Notes under the pieces: model-generated
What the model saw: the letters and a program-made list of their open reading frames with translations, nothing else
What the model was told of the DNA's origin: nothing
The model's database searches: none
Position numbers and translations under genes: made by a program
DNA from: an uncultured Collinsella sp.
Lineage (GTDB): Bacteria > Actinomycetota > Coriobacteriia > Coriobacteriales > Coriobacteriaceae
DNA length: 49,630 bases
Assembly: GCA_900549085.1 (NCBI GenBank)
Contig: URMO01000006.1
Coordinates: forward strand, 1-49,630
Reading direction: 5' to 3'
Part shown: one piece after another, positions 14,318-23,070 of the stretch
Layout of the letters: each line of letters begins with the position of its first letter
How positions within the stretch are numbered: the stretch's first letter is position 1

Positions 14318-17068
14318 ATGGGACAAGGTATGGCAGCAACGGATATCGAGCACGGACTCTCGACCGCCGAGGTCGAGGAGCGCATCGCCGCCGGTAAGAT
14401 CAACCGCAACATGGAACTCAAGACCAAGTCGGTCCGCGAGCTCATCATCGAGAACCTCTGCACGCTGTTTAACTTGATCAACGTGGTCTTGGCGATTTTG
14501 GTGTTGCTGACCGGTTCGTTTAAGAACCTGACGTTCCTGTTCGTGGTGTTCTTGAACACGGCAATTGGCGTCATCCAGTCCATGCGCTCCAAGCGGATGG
14601 TCGATAAGCTTACGCTGCTCACCTCTAAGAAGGCCATCGCGGTGCGCGACGGCGCCGAGGTAGAGCTCGACCTGGACCAGATCGTGCTCGACGATATCAT
14701 TCGCCTGGGGCGCGGCGACCAGATTCCCGCCGACGCCGTGGTGGTGTCGGGTGAGGCACTCGTGAACGAGAGCCTGCTGACGGGCGAGAGCGATCTCATC
14801 AAAAAGCAGCCCGGCTCCGAGCTCATGAGCGGCAGCTTTATCGACTCGGGCCTGCTGCGCGCCCGCGTGATCCATGTCGGCGCCGACAACTACGTGGCCA
14901 AGATCAACAACGAGGCCAAGTACGTCAAAAAGGTCAATTCCGAGATCATGAACGCGCTCAACGCCATCGTGCGCTTTGCGAGCCTCATTATGATTCCGCT
15001 CGGCCTGGCGCTCTTTGCCTCGAGTGTGAGCGAGCTGTGGGATGCCGCCGGTACGCCGGGCGATAGCGCGCTTTCGTGGTGTTTTTCCGAGCTGCTTGCC
15101 GGTCGCGTGCCTTCGTCGGCGCTGCTGTCTACGGTGGGCGCTCTTTTGGGCATGATTCCGCAGGGCCTGGTGCTGCTGACTTCGTCGGTGCTTGCCATCG
15201 CCACGGTGCGCCTGGCGCGCCGCAAGGTACTCGCGCAGCAGCTCTACTGTATCGAGACGCTCGCGCGCGTCGACGTGCTGTGCCTGGACAAGACGGGCAC
15301 CATTACCTCGGGCCGTATGGAGGTCGAGGGTACCTACCCGCTGCCTGTTGAGGGCGTTGGCTTTGGCGCGGACTCGGACGAGGCAGCTGTCCCCGTCGAG
15401 ACCACGGTCCTCGATTTTGCGCTTGCCAACGTAGCGCGTGCCACCTCGGCAGACGCCAACGAGACCTGTCAGGCGCTGCTCAACTACTACGCCGACCGCC
15501 CGGTCGAGGTGTCCGAGCCGCTGGCGGTCATTCCGTTCTCGTCGTCTAAAAAGTGGAGCGGCGCCTCGTTTGCGCAGGGCTCCTATGTGATGGGCGCAGC
15601 GCAATTTGTGCTTTCGGCGCGCGCCTTTGCGCAGGTCGAGAACCGTGTGGCCGAGCTTGCCGACACCTGCCGCGTGCTTGTGGTGGCCCGTGTGGACGGC
15701 TTTACGCCCGACGGCGATATGGCGGGCGAGGCCGAGCCCGTGGGCTTTGTGACCATTCGCGATGAGATTCGCACCTCGGCCGCCGAGACCATCGGCTACT
15801 TTAACGAGCAGGGCGTGACCCTCAACGTGATCAGCGGCGACGATCCGCGCACGGTGTCGTCGATCGCGCGCGTGGTGGGCGTTCCGGGGGCCGATGCCTA
15901 CGTCGACGCCACGACGCTCGATACGCCGTCCAAGATTGATGCCGCGGTGGATCGCTACCACGTCTTTGGCCGCGTGACCCCGCAGCAGAAGCGCGAGCTC
16001 GTGCAGGCGCTCAAGCGCCGCGAGCATACCGTTGCCATGACGGGCGACGGCGTCAACGACGTGCTGGCGCTCAAGGAGGCCGACTGCTCCGTGGCCATGG
16101 CCGCCGGTTCCGATGCCGCGCGCAACGTGGCCGAAATCGTGCTGGTCGACAACGATTTTGCCTCGATGCCCGCCGTGGTGGCCGAGGGTCGTCGCTCCAT
16201 CAACAACTTGCAGCGCTCTGCGGCGCTGTTTCTGACCAAGACGCTGTTCTCGATGGGCTTGGCGGCTCTGTGCATCGCGTTTCCGCCGTATCCCTTTGAG
16301 CCGATTCAGATGACACTCATCAACTTCTTCTGCATCGGCGCGCCGGGCTTTGTGCTGGGTTTGGAGCCCAACAACGCCCGCGTGAAGGGGTCATTCTTGA
16401 CCAACGTGCTCAAACGTGCGCTGCCGGCGTCGCTGGCGGTCATTATGGCTGCGGCGCTCGATATCTTTGTGGCGCGCGTGTTCGGCTTTAACCAGCTCAC
16501 GCTTTCGACCATGTGCCTGCTTACGTCGTGCGCGGCGAGCGTGAGCCTGATCTGGCGCATCTCGCAGCCGCTCACACCCTTGCGCGTGGTGCTCTTTGTA
16601 TTTGTCGTCGTCGGCATCTTGGTTGGCGTTATCGGATTCCCTGAGCTGCTGTCCATTGCCAACCTGTCGACGGGTGAGGCGGTTATCTTGCTGGCGATCG
16701 TCGTCTTTACCTGCACGGTGTTCTTTAAGCTCGCCACGATGATGGATTCGCTCGAGCCGCGTCGTCGCCATGCTGCCACCGGCTTTGGCCGTGGCGTTCG
16801 CGTCCGTCTGGGTCGCGGTGGCGGCAAGGTGAGCTCGACGGGTTCAACTGCCCAGCGTTTTGCCAAGCGCGTCGCCGCCGATATGGCGCAGCGCCGTGAG
16901 GAGCGCACCGCTCGCGAGGCCGAGGTTCGCGCGCTCGAGGGTGTGGAAAAGGCCCAACCCAAGAAAAAGAAGAGCGCGGGTGCCAAGCGCTCCCGTGTGA
17001 CCAAGTCCGCCCAGGGCATTAAGGTCTCGATGCCGAGCAAAAAGAAAAAGCCCGCAAAGAAAGCCTAG
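14318..17068 (+). CDS. P-type cation-transporting ATPase (CtpE-like) with lysine-rich tail
   Basis: About 916 residues. The start is uncertain: ATG 14318 or ATG 14330, neither with a good Shine-Dalgarno. The actuator loop has TGES (155-158), the phosphorylated aspartate is D324 in LDKTGT, and the hinge is GDGVND (576-581). The membrane segment before the phosphorylation site reads GMIPQGLVLLTS, close to the CtpE and MgtA-like calcium/magnesium branch and lacking the CPC of heavy-metal pumps. About eight to ten membrane helices are visible. It probably exports or imports a divalent cation, but ion and direction are not settled by sequence. The C-terminus is an unusual tail rich in KKKKS, KRSR and KKKKPAKKA. 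It follows a terminator, so it has its own promoter that I cannot place. Confidence 0.88.
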   Translation: MGQGMAATDIEHGLSTAEVEERIAAGKINRNMELKTKSVRELIIENLCTLFNLINVVLAILVLLTGSFKNLTFLFVVFLNTAIGVIQSMRSKRMVDKLTLLTSKKAIAVRDGAEVELDLDQIVLDDIIRLGRGDQIPADAVVVSGEALVNESLLTGESDLIKKQPGSELMSGSFIDSGLLRARVIHVGADNYVAKINNEAKYVKKVNSEIMNALNAIVRFASLIMIPLGLALFASSVSELWDAAGTPGDSALSWCFSELLAGRVPSSALLSTVGALLGMIPQGLVLLTSSVLAIATVRLARRKVLAQQLYCIETLARVDVLCLDKTGTITSGRMEVEGTYPLPVEGVGFGADSDEAAVPVETTVLDFALANVARATSADANETCQALLNYYADRPVEVSEPLAVIPFSSSKKWSGASFAQGSYVMGAAQFVLSARAFAQVENRVAELADTCRVLVVARVDGFTPDGDMAGEAEPVGFVTIRDEIRTSAAETIGYFNEQGVTLNVISGDDPRTVSSIARVVGVPGADAYVDATTLDTPSKIDAAVDRYHVFGRVTPQQKRELVQALKRREHTVAMTGDGVNDVLALKEADCSVAMAAGSDAARNVAEIVLVDNDFASMPAVVAEGRRSINNLQRSAALFLTKTLFSMGLAALCIAFPPYPFEPIQMTLINFFCIGAPGFVLGLEPNNARVKGSFLTNVLKRALPASLAVIMAAALDIFVARVFGFNQLTLSTMCLLTSCAASVSLIWRISQPLTPLRVVLFVFVVVGILVGVIGFPELLSIANLSTGEAVILLAIVVFTCTVFFKLATMMDSLEPRRRHAATGFGRGVRVRLGRGGGKVSSTGSTAQRFAKRVAADMAQRREERTAREAEVRALEGVEKAQPKKKKSAGAKRSRVTKSAQGIKVSMPSKKKKPAKKA

Positions 17069-17188
17069 TCCCAGTCGCCCCGGGGATGATTTTTCTGGCG
17101 ATGTTGAATTGGTGCCTTGCTCCTGTGGGGGCGTGGCGATGCTATGCTCTAACCTCGACTGTATGAATTGCTCCGAAAAGAGGAAGCC

Positions 17189-18343
17189 GTGATTTGCCCG
17201 CATTGCCTTAAGACCATAGAGGACGGCGCCTCGTTCTGCCCCTATTGCAACGCATACGTTGGTCCGGGCGACGGTCCCGAGCATACCGAGTTCGTATTCT
17301 GCGATGGTTGTGGCGCACGCCTGTCCCCGCATGATCGCACCTGTCCCAAGTGCGGGCGCCCCGCCCCGGGCATCCTTTCCAAAGACGCGGCCGCATCCGA
17401 TCTGGCGGCGGGCCGCACGGCCGGCTTTCCGCGCTTGACGCAGGAGCAGATCGATACCGAGGTGCCCCATGCGCCGGCCTCTGCCGCCGCGGTGCTCTCG
17501 GATGCCGCCGATCCCAACGAGACCTGCGTGCTGCCTGCCTTCGATAAGGACTTTGGCATCCCCAAGGTCGATATCCCCACACCGGTGTCCCTGCGCGATG
17601 ATGTCCAGCCCAAAAAGCAAAAGGCCAAGCGCAAGGTCCATCCCGACGAGGATGCCTATCACAAGCACAAGCGCCATATCCCCAAACCGCTTATCGTCAT
17701 CGCGGTGCTCGCCGCCGTGTGCGGTGGTGCGTATTGGTTTGTGACTGCCGATCCTATGGGCGTCATGCCCGGCTTCTACGACCAGTTTGGCCAGGCCGCC
17801 AAGACCACCTTCCCGTCGCGCCAAAAGGGCGAGGCCACCGAGAAAGAGTCCAAGCAAGAGGATGCGTCCGAGGTCGTTCAGGAGGAGACCGTCTTAACCG
17901 ACGACCAGCTCTACGCCAGGCTCGACGGCCTGTACCAGACCATCGTGTCGTACAGCGACGATGATCAGATCGGCGAGGTCATCGATTCGTTTAATAACGG
18001 CTATCTGCGTACGCCGCTCTCCACCCGCCAGGAGCTGTCGCAGAGCGCTTATGCCCTGCGCGATCAGATTAAAAAGACCCAGGATGAGCTCAATAACCTC
18101 AAGGTTCAGGACGACACCGTCTATGCGGAGGACATCGATCATCTAAAGCAGCTTGCCCAGTGGATGTACGAGCGTGTCGACGTGATCTGCCAGAGCTGGG
18201 ATATCTCGCTGTCCATTCCCGACGGCGAGTCGCTGAGCGCCCGTCAGAGCGAGATCCTGGCGCCCATCGCACAAGGCGGCAACAGCGCGCTTAACCAGTA
18301 CGACGCCAACGTGAGCGCATGGAGACCGCAGCAACGTTCGTAA
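17189..18343 (+). CDS. Zinc-ribbon membrane protein of unknown function
   Basis: 384 residues from GTG 17189, preceded by AGAGGAAG. Two Cys4 zinc ribbons open the protein: C3/C6 with C17/C20, and C38/C41 with C52/C55. A low-complexity linker and a basic stretch (KHKRHIPKP) lead to one membrane helix near residues 168-184. The remainder (about 200 residues, acidic then helical) would be extracytoplasmic. This layout occurs in many Actinobacteria and Firmicutes proteins of unknown role, some annotated as zinc-ribbon domain proteins. No enzyme motif is seen. The basic-helix-outside layout is shared with the TPR protein at 19004. Confidence 0.75.
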   Translation: MICPHCLKTIEDGASFCPYCNAYVGPGDGPEHTEFVFCDGCGARLSPHDRTCPKCGRPAPGILSKDAAASDLAAGRTAGFPRLTQEQIDTEVPHAPASAAAVLSDAADPNETCVLPAFDKDFGIPKVDIPTPVSLRDDVQPKKQKAKRKVHPDEDAYHKHKRHIPKPLIVIAVLAAVCGGAYWFVTADPMGVMPGFYDQFGQAAKTTFPSRQKGEATEKESKQEDASEVVQEETVLTDDQLYARLDGLYQTIVSYSDDDQIGEVIDSFNNGYLRTPLSTRQELSQSAYALRDQIKKTQDELNNLKVQDDTVYAEDIDHLKQLAQWMYERVDVICQSWDISLSIPDGESLSARQSEILAPIAQGGNSALNQYDANVSAWRPQQRS

Positions 18344-18379
18344 TTTGTTGCCCTCCGGCGGCATAACCTGCGTGCGCAA

Positions 18380-18409
18380 TTGATGGAAGCCCGTGCTTAT
18401 TGCTACAAT
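18380..18409 (+). promoter_or_regulatory. Promoter of the cyclophilin gene
   Basis: TTGATG (18380-18385), 18 bp, then TACAAT (18404-18409) with an extended TGC just ahead. It lies 39 bases before the start codon. Confidence 0.6.
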
Positions 18410-18448
18410 TTGACCAAATATGCTTTAAACGCACGAGGAAGGAACCAC

Positions 18449-18991
18449 ATGTTTGGTTTTAAGAAAGAGCTCTACACGCCCGAGTATCAGCTTGCCGGCG
18501 ATGAGTGCGCGGTGATCGAGACGTCGAAGGGCACCATCAAGGTCAAGTTTGACGGCGAGGGCGCCCCCATCCACGTGGCGAACTTCTGCGAGCTTTCCAC
18601 GATGGGTTTTTACGACGGCCTTAAGTTCCATCGCTATGTGCCCGGTTTTGTGATCCAGGGCGGCGACCCCAATACCCGCGATATGTCCGGCGCCGATGTC
18701 GCCGCCGGTCTTGAGGGCCCCGACGGCATGCCCGGTACCGGCGGCCCCGGCTACTGCATCAAGGGCGAGTTCGCTACCAACCCGCGTAACAGCCACGTCG
18801 ACGGCGCGCTTGCCATGGCACGTTCGATGGATCCCGATTCCGCGGGTTCGCAGTTCTACTTCTGCCTGGGCGCTCAGCATAACCTCGACTCCGGCTACAC
18901 CGTCTTTGGCACCACGGTCGAGGGCCTCGATGTGATTTCGCAGCTGCGTGCCGGCGACGAGATCGTCCACGTCGAGATCGTTCACGAGTAA
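18449..18991 (+). CDS. Cyclophilin-type peptidyl-prolyl cis-trans isomerase
   Basis: 180 residues from ATG 18449 with GAGGAAGGAA upstream. The cyclophilin active-site strand FHRYVPGFVIQGGDP contains the catalytic arginine, and GSQFYFCLG and YTVFGTTVEGLDVI complete the fold. There is no signal peptide, so it acts in the cytoplasm on proline isomerisation in folding proteins. It starts with a short extra segment MFGFKKELYTPEYQLAGDE before the barrel. The TPR membrane protein gene follows 12 bases later, so the two are probably cotranscribed. Confidence 0.93.
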   Translation: MFGFKKELYTPEYQLAGDECAVIETSKGTIKVKFDGEGAPIHVANFCELSTMGFYDGLKFHRYVPGFVIQGGDPNTRDMSGADVAAGLEGPDGMPGTGGPGYCIKGEFATNPRNSHVDGALAMARSMDPDSAGSQFYFCLGAQHNLDSGYTVFGTTVEGLDVISQLRAGDEIVHVEIVHE

Positions 18992-19003
18992 AAGGGGACT
19001 TCC

Positions 19004-20299
19004 TTGAATAGCCAGCTGATCCAACAGGGCCGCGCCGCTTATCGCGCGGGTGATTATTCCGCTGCCGCCCAGATGCTCGGTGCGGCAAAGACCCCCAGTG
19101 AGATCATGGGCGAGGCCGACCATCTGCGCGGCAACGCCTTGATGCACCTGGGTATGTATGCCGAGGCCGCCGAGGCCTACGCCGCCGCCCTCAACGACGG
19201 TACCTATGGCAAGCGCGGCGCGCTGCTCACCAACCGCGGTAAGGCGCTTGCTGCCGTGGGTGACTATGCGACCGCAGCCCAGGTGTTCTCTGCCGCAACG
19301 CAGGATGCATCCTATGCCACGCCGTTTAAGGCGTATCTGGGTTTGGGCAACGCCCTGTTCCAGTCGGGTGATTATGCCAATGCCGGCACTGCCTTCCGTC
19401 AGGCCGCCATCGATGGTGCCAACCCGGCTCCCGCCGCTGCCCTTGGCGATCTTGGCCGCTGCTTCATTAAACTCGGCCGTCCGGCAGACGCCGTGGAGAC
19501 CTACCGCACGGCCATCGACTTTGCCGGTCCGCGCGACGACACGCGTGCGCTTAACGCCGGTATGGGTGAGGCGCTCTCTGCCGCCGGTCGCCCCTCTGAC
19601 GCGCTCGATGCCTTTAACGCCGCCACCGCCGATGGCATCTACCAGCTCACGCCCGAGCAGGCCGATGAGCTTGCCCGCGTGCAAGATTCCCTCGCTGCGC
19701 TTTCGGCCCAGACGGCCATGGCCACGGCTCCGGCGCCCGCGATGGATGCTCCCGCCGTCGACCCGCTCGACCCCACGGGCGCTACCGGTCAGTTTATGCC
19801 CGACCCCTCGGACACCGGCTTCTTCACCCTGTCCGAGTCCGAGATGGTTCAGCAGGACCGCAAGGAGGCCAAGGTCCGTCGTCGCCATCGTCATACGGGG
19901 CTCAAGGTCTTCTTGGTGCTGCTTCTGCTGATCGTCATTGCCGCAGGCGGTCTTGGCTTTGCCTACACGCGCGGCCTGGGCTTCCCTTCGCAGGAGTCTG
20001 TTGTCACCGACCTGTTCCAGGCCGCAGGTGACGGCGATACCGCCAAGGCCGAGTCCTGTCTGGCCTCCAGCCTGTCCGAGGACGCCAAGTCGATGATCAT
20101 TTCCTCGATTCCGCAGGGCGCCACCGTCTCCATCGAGGGCATGGATCAGTCTATGACCGAGACCACCGCTAAGGTCAAGGCGTCGCTGTCCAAGGGCGGC
20201 GAGCAGGAGTACACCGTCAAGTTCGTGCGCTCCGACAACCATATCGGTTGGGCCGTCTCCTCGCTCGACATCGATCTCTCGGCCGCTGACAACCAGTAG
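19004..20299 (+). CDS. TPR-repeat membrane protein of unknown function
   Basis: 431 residues from TTG 19004, with AAAGGGGA 6 bases ahead. Residues 1 to about 235 are tetratricopeptide-like helical pairs (repeated A-x-x-x-G-D/R-Y/P-x-x-A patterns such as AGDYSAAAQML, VGDYATAAQVF and SGDYANAGTAF). An Ala/Pro-rich linker, a basic RRRHRHTGLK and a single membrane helix (about 300-322) follow, with a C-terminal domain of about 110 residues outside. The outer domain resembles small lipoprotein-like DUF folds, but I cannot name it. It may be a scaffold or sensor at the membrane. It sits directly upstream of the cell-elongation operon. Confidence 0.8.
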   Translation: MNSQLIQQGRAAYRAGDYSAAAQMLGAAKTPSEIMGEADHLRGNALMHLGMYAEAAEAYAAALNDGTYGKRGALLTNRGKALAAVGDYATAAQVFSAATQDASYATPFKAYLGLGNALFQSGDYANAGTAFRQAAIDGANPAPAAALGDLGRCFIKLGRPADAVETYRTAIDFAGPRDDTRALNAGMGEALSAAGRPSDALDAFNAATADGIYQLTPEQADELARVQDSLAALSAQTAMATAPAPAMDAPAVDPLDPTGATGQFMPDPSDTGFFTLSESEMVQQDRKEAKVRRRHRHTGLKVFLVLLLLIVIAAGGLGFAYTRGLGFPSQESVVTDLFQAAGDGDTAKAESCLASSLSEDAKSMIISSIPQGATVSIEGMDQSMTETTAKVKASLSKGGEQEYTVKFVRSDNHIGWAVSSLDIDLSAADNQ

Positions 20300-20321
20300 T
20301 GACCTTATGAGATTTGGCGCT

Positions 20322-20354
20322 GCCCGGTGCTTCACCGCAAGTGAGGTGCCGGGC
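20322..20354 (+). terminator. Long hairpin between TPR gene and mreB
   Basis: A 14-pair stem (20322-20335 with 20341-20354, three wobbles) around CGCAA. The bases after it (TTGCGC) lack a U-run, so termination may be partial. The next bases TAGTATGATGG contain a TATGAT -10-like hexamer (20364-20369) for mreB, without a clear -35. Confidence 0.4.
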
Positions 20355-20414
20355 TTGCGCTAGTATGATGGGCTAGTAGTTTTCCAGCAATCATCCAACA
20401 CATCAGGAGTTGCG

Positions 20415-21458
20415 TTGTTTTCTTTGATGGATATGTTCTTCGGTAGCTATGCGGGCGATCTTGCCATCGACCTCGGCACCGCCAACACGCTTGTCTCCGT
20501 GCGCGGCAAGGGCATCGTCATTCGCGAGCCCTCCGTTGTCGCCATCGACAAGAACGATGAGCGGATCCTTGCTGTCGGTATCGAGGCAAAGCGCATGCTC
20601 GGCCGTACGCCCGGTAACATTGTGGCTGTGCGTCCCCTTAAGGACGGCGTTATCGCCGACTTCGACGTTACCGAGGCCATGCTTCGCTATTTTATCGACA
20701 AGGCGTCCGAGAAGCGCTATCCGTGGACCCCGCGTCCGCGCGTTGTCGTCTGCGTCCCCTCCGGTGTCACGTCGGTCGAGAAGCGCGCTGTTTTTGAGGC
20801 TACGATCCAGGCCGGTGCCCGCCAGGCATACCTGATTGAGGAGCCCATGGCCGCTGCCATCGGCGCCGACTTGCCTGTCGAGGAGCCCACTGGCTCCATG
20901 GTCATCGATATCGGTGGCGGTACCACCGAGGTCGCCGTTATCGCCATGGGCGGTATCGTCGTGTCGCAGTCCATCCGCATTGCCGGTGACGAGTTTGACC
21001 AGGCTATCCTTACCCACGTTCGCGATGCCTATAACCTGGCTATCGGCGAGCGCACGGCCGAGGACATCAAGATCAAGGTCGGTTCTGCCGTGCCGCTCAA
21101 GGACGAGCTCGACGTCGAGGTCAACGGCCGCGACGTGATCACGGGCCTGCCCAAGACCGTGCGCATCGAGAGTGAGGAGATTCGTCGCGCGCTCAACAAG
21201 CCGCTCGACGAGATGGCCAAGGCCGTCAAGGACGCCCTCGACGCCACGCCGCCCGATCTTGCCTCGGATCTTATGTACTACGGCATCCTGTTGACTGGTG
21301 GCGGTGCGCTGCTGCGCGGTCTCGACGTGCGTTTGCGCGACGAGACCGGCGTTTCGGTCAACGTTAGCCCTACGGCGCTCGACAACGTCGTCAACGGCTG
21401 CGCCCGCGTGCTCGAGGCCAACGCGTTTGACGGTGGCTTCGTCCAGACCAATGCTTAA
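20415..21458 (+). CDS. mreB: Rod-shape determining actin homologue MreB
   Basis: 347 residues from TTG 20415 with AGGAG 6 bases ahead. ATG 20427 is a possible alternative but is too far from that site. The actin-fold ATP-binding segments are present: DLGTANTLV (phosphate 1), VIDIGGGTTEVAVI (phosphate 2) and GILLTGGGALLRGLD (adenosine). IVIREPSVVA and the N-terminal amphipathic MFSLMDMFFG segment also fit. MreB filaments under the membrane organise lateral wall synthesis. It is first in the mreB-mreC-mreD-PBP2-rodA operon. Confidence 0.97.
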   Translation: MFSLMDMFFGSYAGDLAIDLGTANTLVSVRGKGIVIREPSVVAIDKNDERILAVGIEAKRMLGRTPGNIVAVRPLKDGVIADFDVTEAMLRYFIDKASEKRYPWTPRPRVVVCVPSGVTSVEKRAVFEATIQAGARQAYLIEEPMAAAIGADLPVEEPTGSMVIDIGGGTTEVAVIAMGGIVVSQSIRIAGDEFDQAILTHVRDAYNLAIGERTAEDIKIKVGSAVPLKDELDVEVNGRDVITGLPKTVRIESEEIRRALNKPLDEMAKAVKDALDATPPDLASDLMYYGILLTGGGALLRGLDVRLRDETGVSVNVSPTALDNVVNGCARVLEANAFDGGFVQTNA

Positions 21459-21479
21459 TTTCCAAAAGGTGGATTCCAT

Positions 21480-22478
21480 TTGGCACGATCTTCGGGTTTC
21501 TCTTCAAATCTGAATACCAAGCGACAATCAACGGGTATGCGCCCGTTGATTGTTTTCAGCGTAATTTCGGTGCTGCTGCTCACGTTTTACATTCGCGAGG
21601 GCGAGGCGGGACCGATTCATGCCGTGCGCTCTGGCGTGACGACGATTACCTCGCCGGTGCGTTTTGTGGGCTCGGCTGTGGCTGCGCCCTTTAACGCAAT
21701 CGGAAACGTGTTCTCAAACCTTACGGCTTCGCAAGACACCCTCGACGAGCTTAAGAAGCAAAACGAGGTCCTGACGTCAAAGGTTGCTGAGCTCTCCGAG
21801 GCTCAAAAGACCGCCGAGCGACTCGAGAGCCTGGTCGGTCTTCAGTCGACCTACAACCTTAAGTCCACCGCGGCTCGCATTGTCGGCGCTTCGGGTGATG
21901 CCTGGACCTCGACGGTCACCATCGACAAGGGCTCTGCCGACGGTCTTACCATCAACATGCCCGTGACGAGTTCTGCCGGTGTCATCGGTCAGATTATCGA
22001 GGTTTCGGCCAAGACCTCCACCGTCCGTCTGATTAGTGATGAGAACTCGGGCGTGTCCGCCATGGTGCAGGATACGCGCGCTCAGGGTATGCTGCAGGGG
22101 CAGCCCGACGGTACCCTGCGCCTGGAGCACGTGAGTGTCGATTCCGACGTGAAGGTGGGCGACATCATCGTGACCTCGGGCATCGGCGGCGTATTCCCCA
22201 AGGGCCTGCCGCTCGGTACGGTCTCGTCGGTGGAGAAGTCTGCCAACGATGTGTACTACACCATCGTCGTGCGCGCCCAGACAACGGCCGAAAACAACGA
22301 GGAAGTGCTGGTCATTACGTCGCTGACCGATGAGCAGTCGGCTTCGGACGAGGATGTGAGCAGCGCCAACAGTACGCCGCAGGGCACCTCGCGCGATGCG
22401 GCCACCAAGTCCAAAGACGAAAGCTCGGATGAAAGCTCCGATGCGTCCGACACGACTGACTCGGGCTCGAGCGAATAG
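21480..22478 (+). CDS. mreC: Rod-shape determining protein MreC
   Basis: 332 residues from TTG 21480, preceded by AAAGGTGGA. A cytoplasmic start, one membrane helix (LIVFSVISVLLLTFYI), a coiled coil (LDELKKQNEVLTSKVAEL) and the two beta-barrel regions of MreC follow (TVTIDKGSADGL, GVSAMVQDTRAQG, VGDIIVTSGIGGVFPKGLP). A low-complexity Ser/Asp tail of about 40 residues ends the protein. MreC links MreB to PBP2 and RodA in the elongasome. It lies 21 bases after mreB. Confidence 0.94.
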   Translation: MARSSGFSSNLNTKRQSTGMRPLIVFSVISVLLLTFYIREGEAGPIHAVRSGVTTITSPVRFVGSAVAAPFNAIGNVFSNLTASQDTLDELKKQNEVLTSKVAELSEAQKTAERLESLVGLQSTYNLKSTAARIVGASGDAWTSTVTIDKGSADGLTINMPVTSSAGVIGQIIEVSAKTSTVRLISDENSGVSAMVQDTRAQGMLQGQPDGTLRLEHVSVDSDVKVGDIIVTSGIGGVFPKGLPLGTVSSVEKSANDVYYTIVVRAQTTAENNEEVLVITSLTDEQSASDEDVSSANSTPQGTSRDAATKSKDESSDESSDASDTTDSGSSE

Positions 22479-22490
22479 GGAGGCATGTCC

Positions 22491-23057
22491 ATGGATCTAC
22501 ACGAACAGGGGACTGGCTCCCGCACTTTTGCGATTGCCGCCATTGTCTGCGTCCTGCTGCAGGCGGGCTTGGCGCCGCAGATCTCCATCGCGGGCGGTCG
22601 CGTCAACTTTATGATTATCCTGGTGTGCCTGAGCGTGTTTTCGGGCGATCCCACGCGGGCCGTCATCTGCGGTTTTTGCAGCGGCCTGTTCTACGACCTG
22701 TCGGCAGCCGTGCCGGTGGGCGTGATGTCGCTGTTGCTGACAGTGGGCAGCTTTGCCCTGACACACAGTGCCGCCGGTCAGACGGGCGGCACCCCGAGCG
22801 CTCGCGGCATCACGGTGGGCGCCTTTGCGCTTGCCATTAACGTGATCTACAGCATTATCTTGCTGTTTATGGGACTGGAATCGAGTTTTGTCGTGGCGAT
22901 CTTTGGACATGCCCTGCCGTCTTCGATTCTGACCGGCCTGGTCGCCGTTCCGTTTTTGATGTCCGGCGTCGCGCCGCAGTCTGGCTATGGGTTCTCCGCG
23001 CGCGGTGGGCGTCAGACGGGTATGCGCTTTAAGCCCAAGACCCATAAGCTCAAATAG
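22491..23057 (+). CDS. mreD: Rod-shape determining protein MreD
   Basis: 188 residues. ATG 22491 is preferred because GGGAGG (22478-22483) is 7 bases away; the ATG at 22485 is almost touching it. Five or so hydrophobic segments cover nearly the whole chain, with MIILVCLSVFSGDPTRAVICGFCSGLFYD matching the conserved MreD core. It is an integral membrane partner of MreC, with a basic C-terminus (RFKPKTHKLK). Confidence 0.88.
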   Translation: MDLHEQGTGSRTFAIAAIVCVLLQAGLAPQISIAGGRVNFMIILVCLSVFSGDPTRAVICGFCSGLFYDLSAAVPVGVMSLLLTVGSFALTHSAAGQTGGTPSARGITVGAFALAINVIYSIILLFMGLESSFVVAIFGHALPSSILTGLVAVPFLMSGVAPQSGYGFSARGGRQTGMRFKPKTHKLK

Positions 23058-23070
23058 GGGAGGCCTGTAG

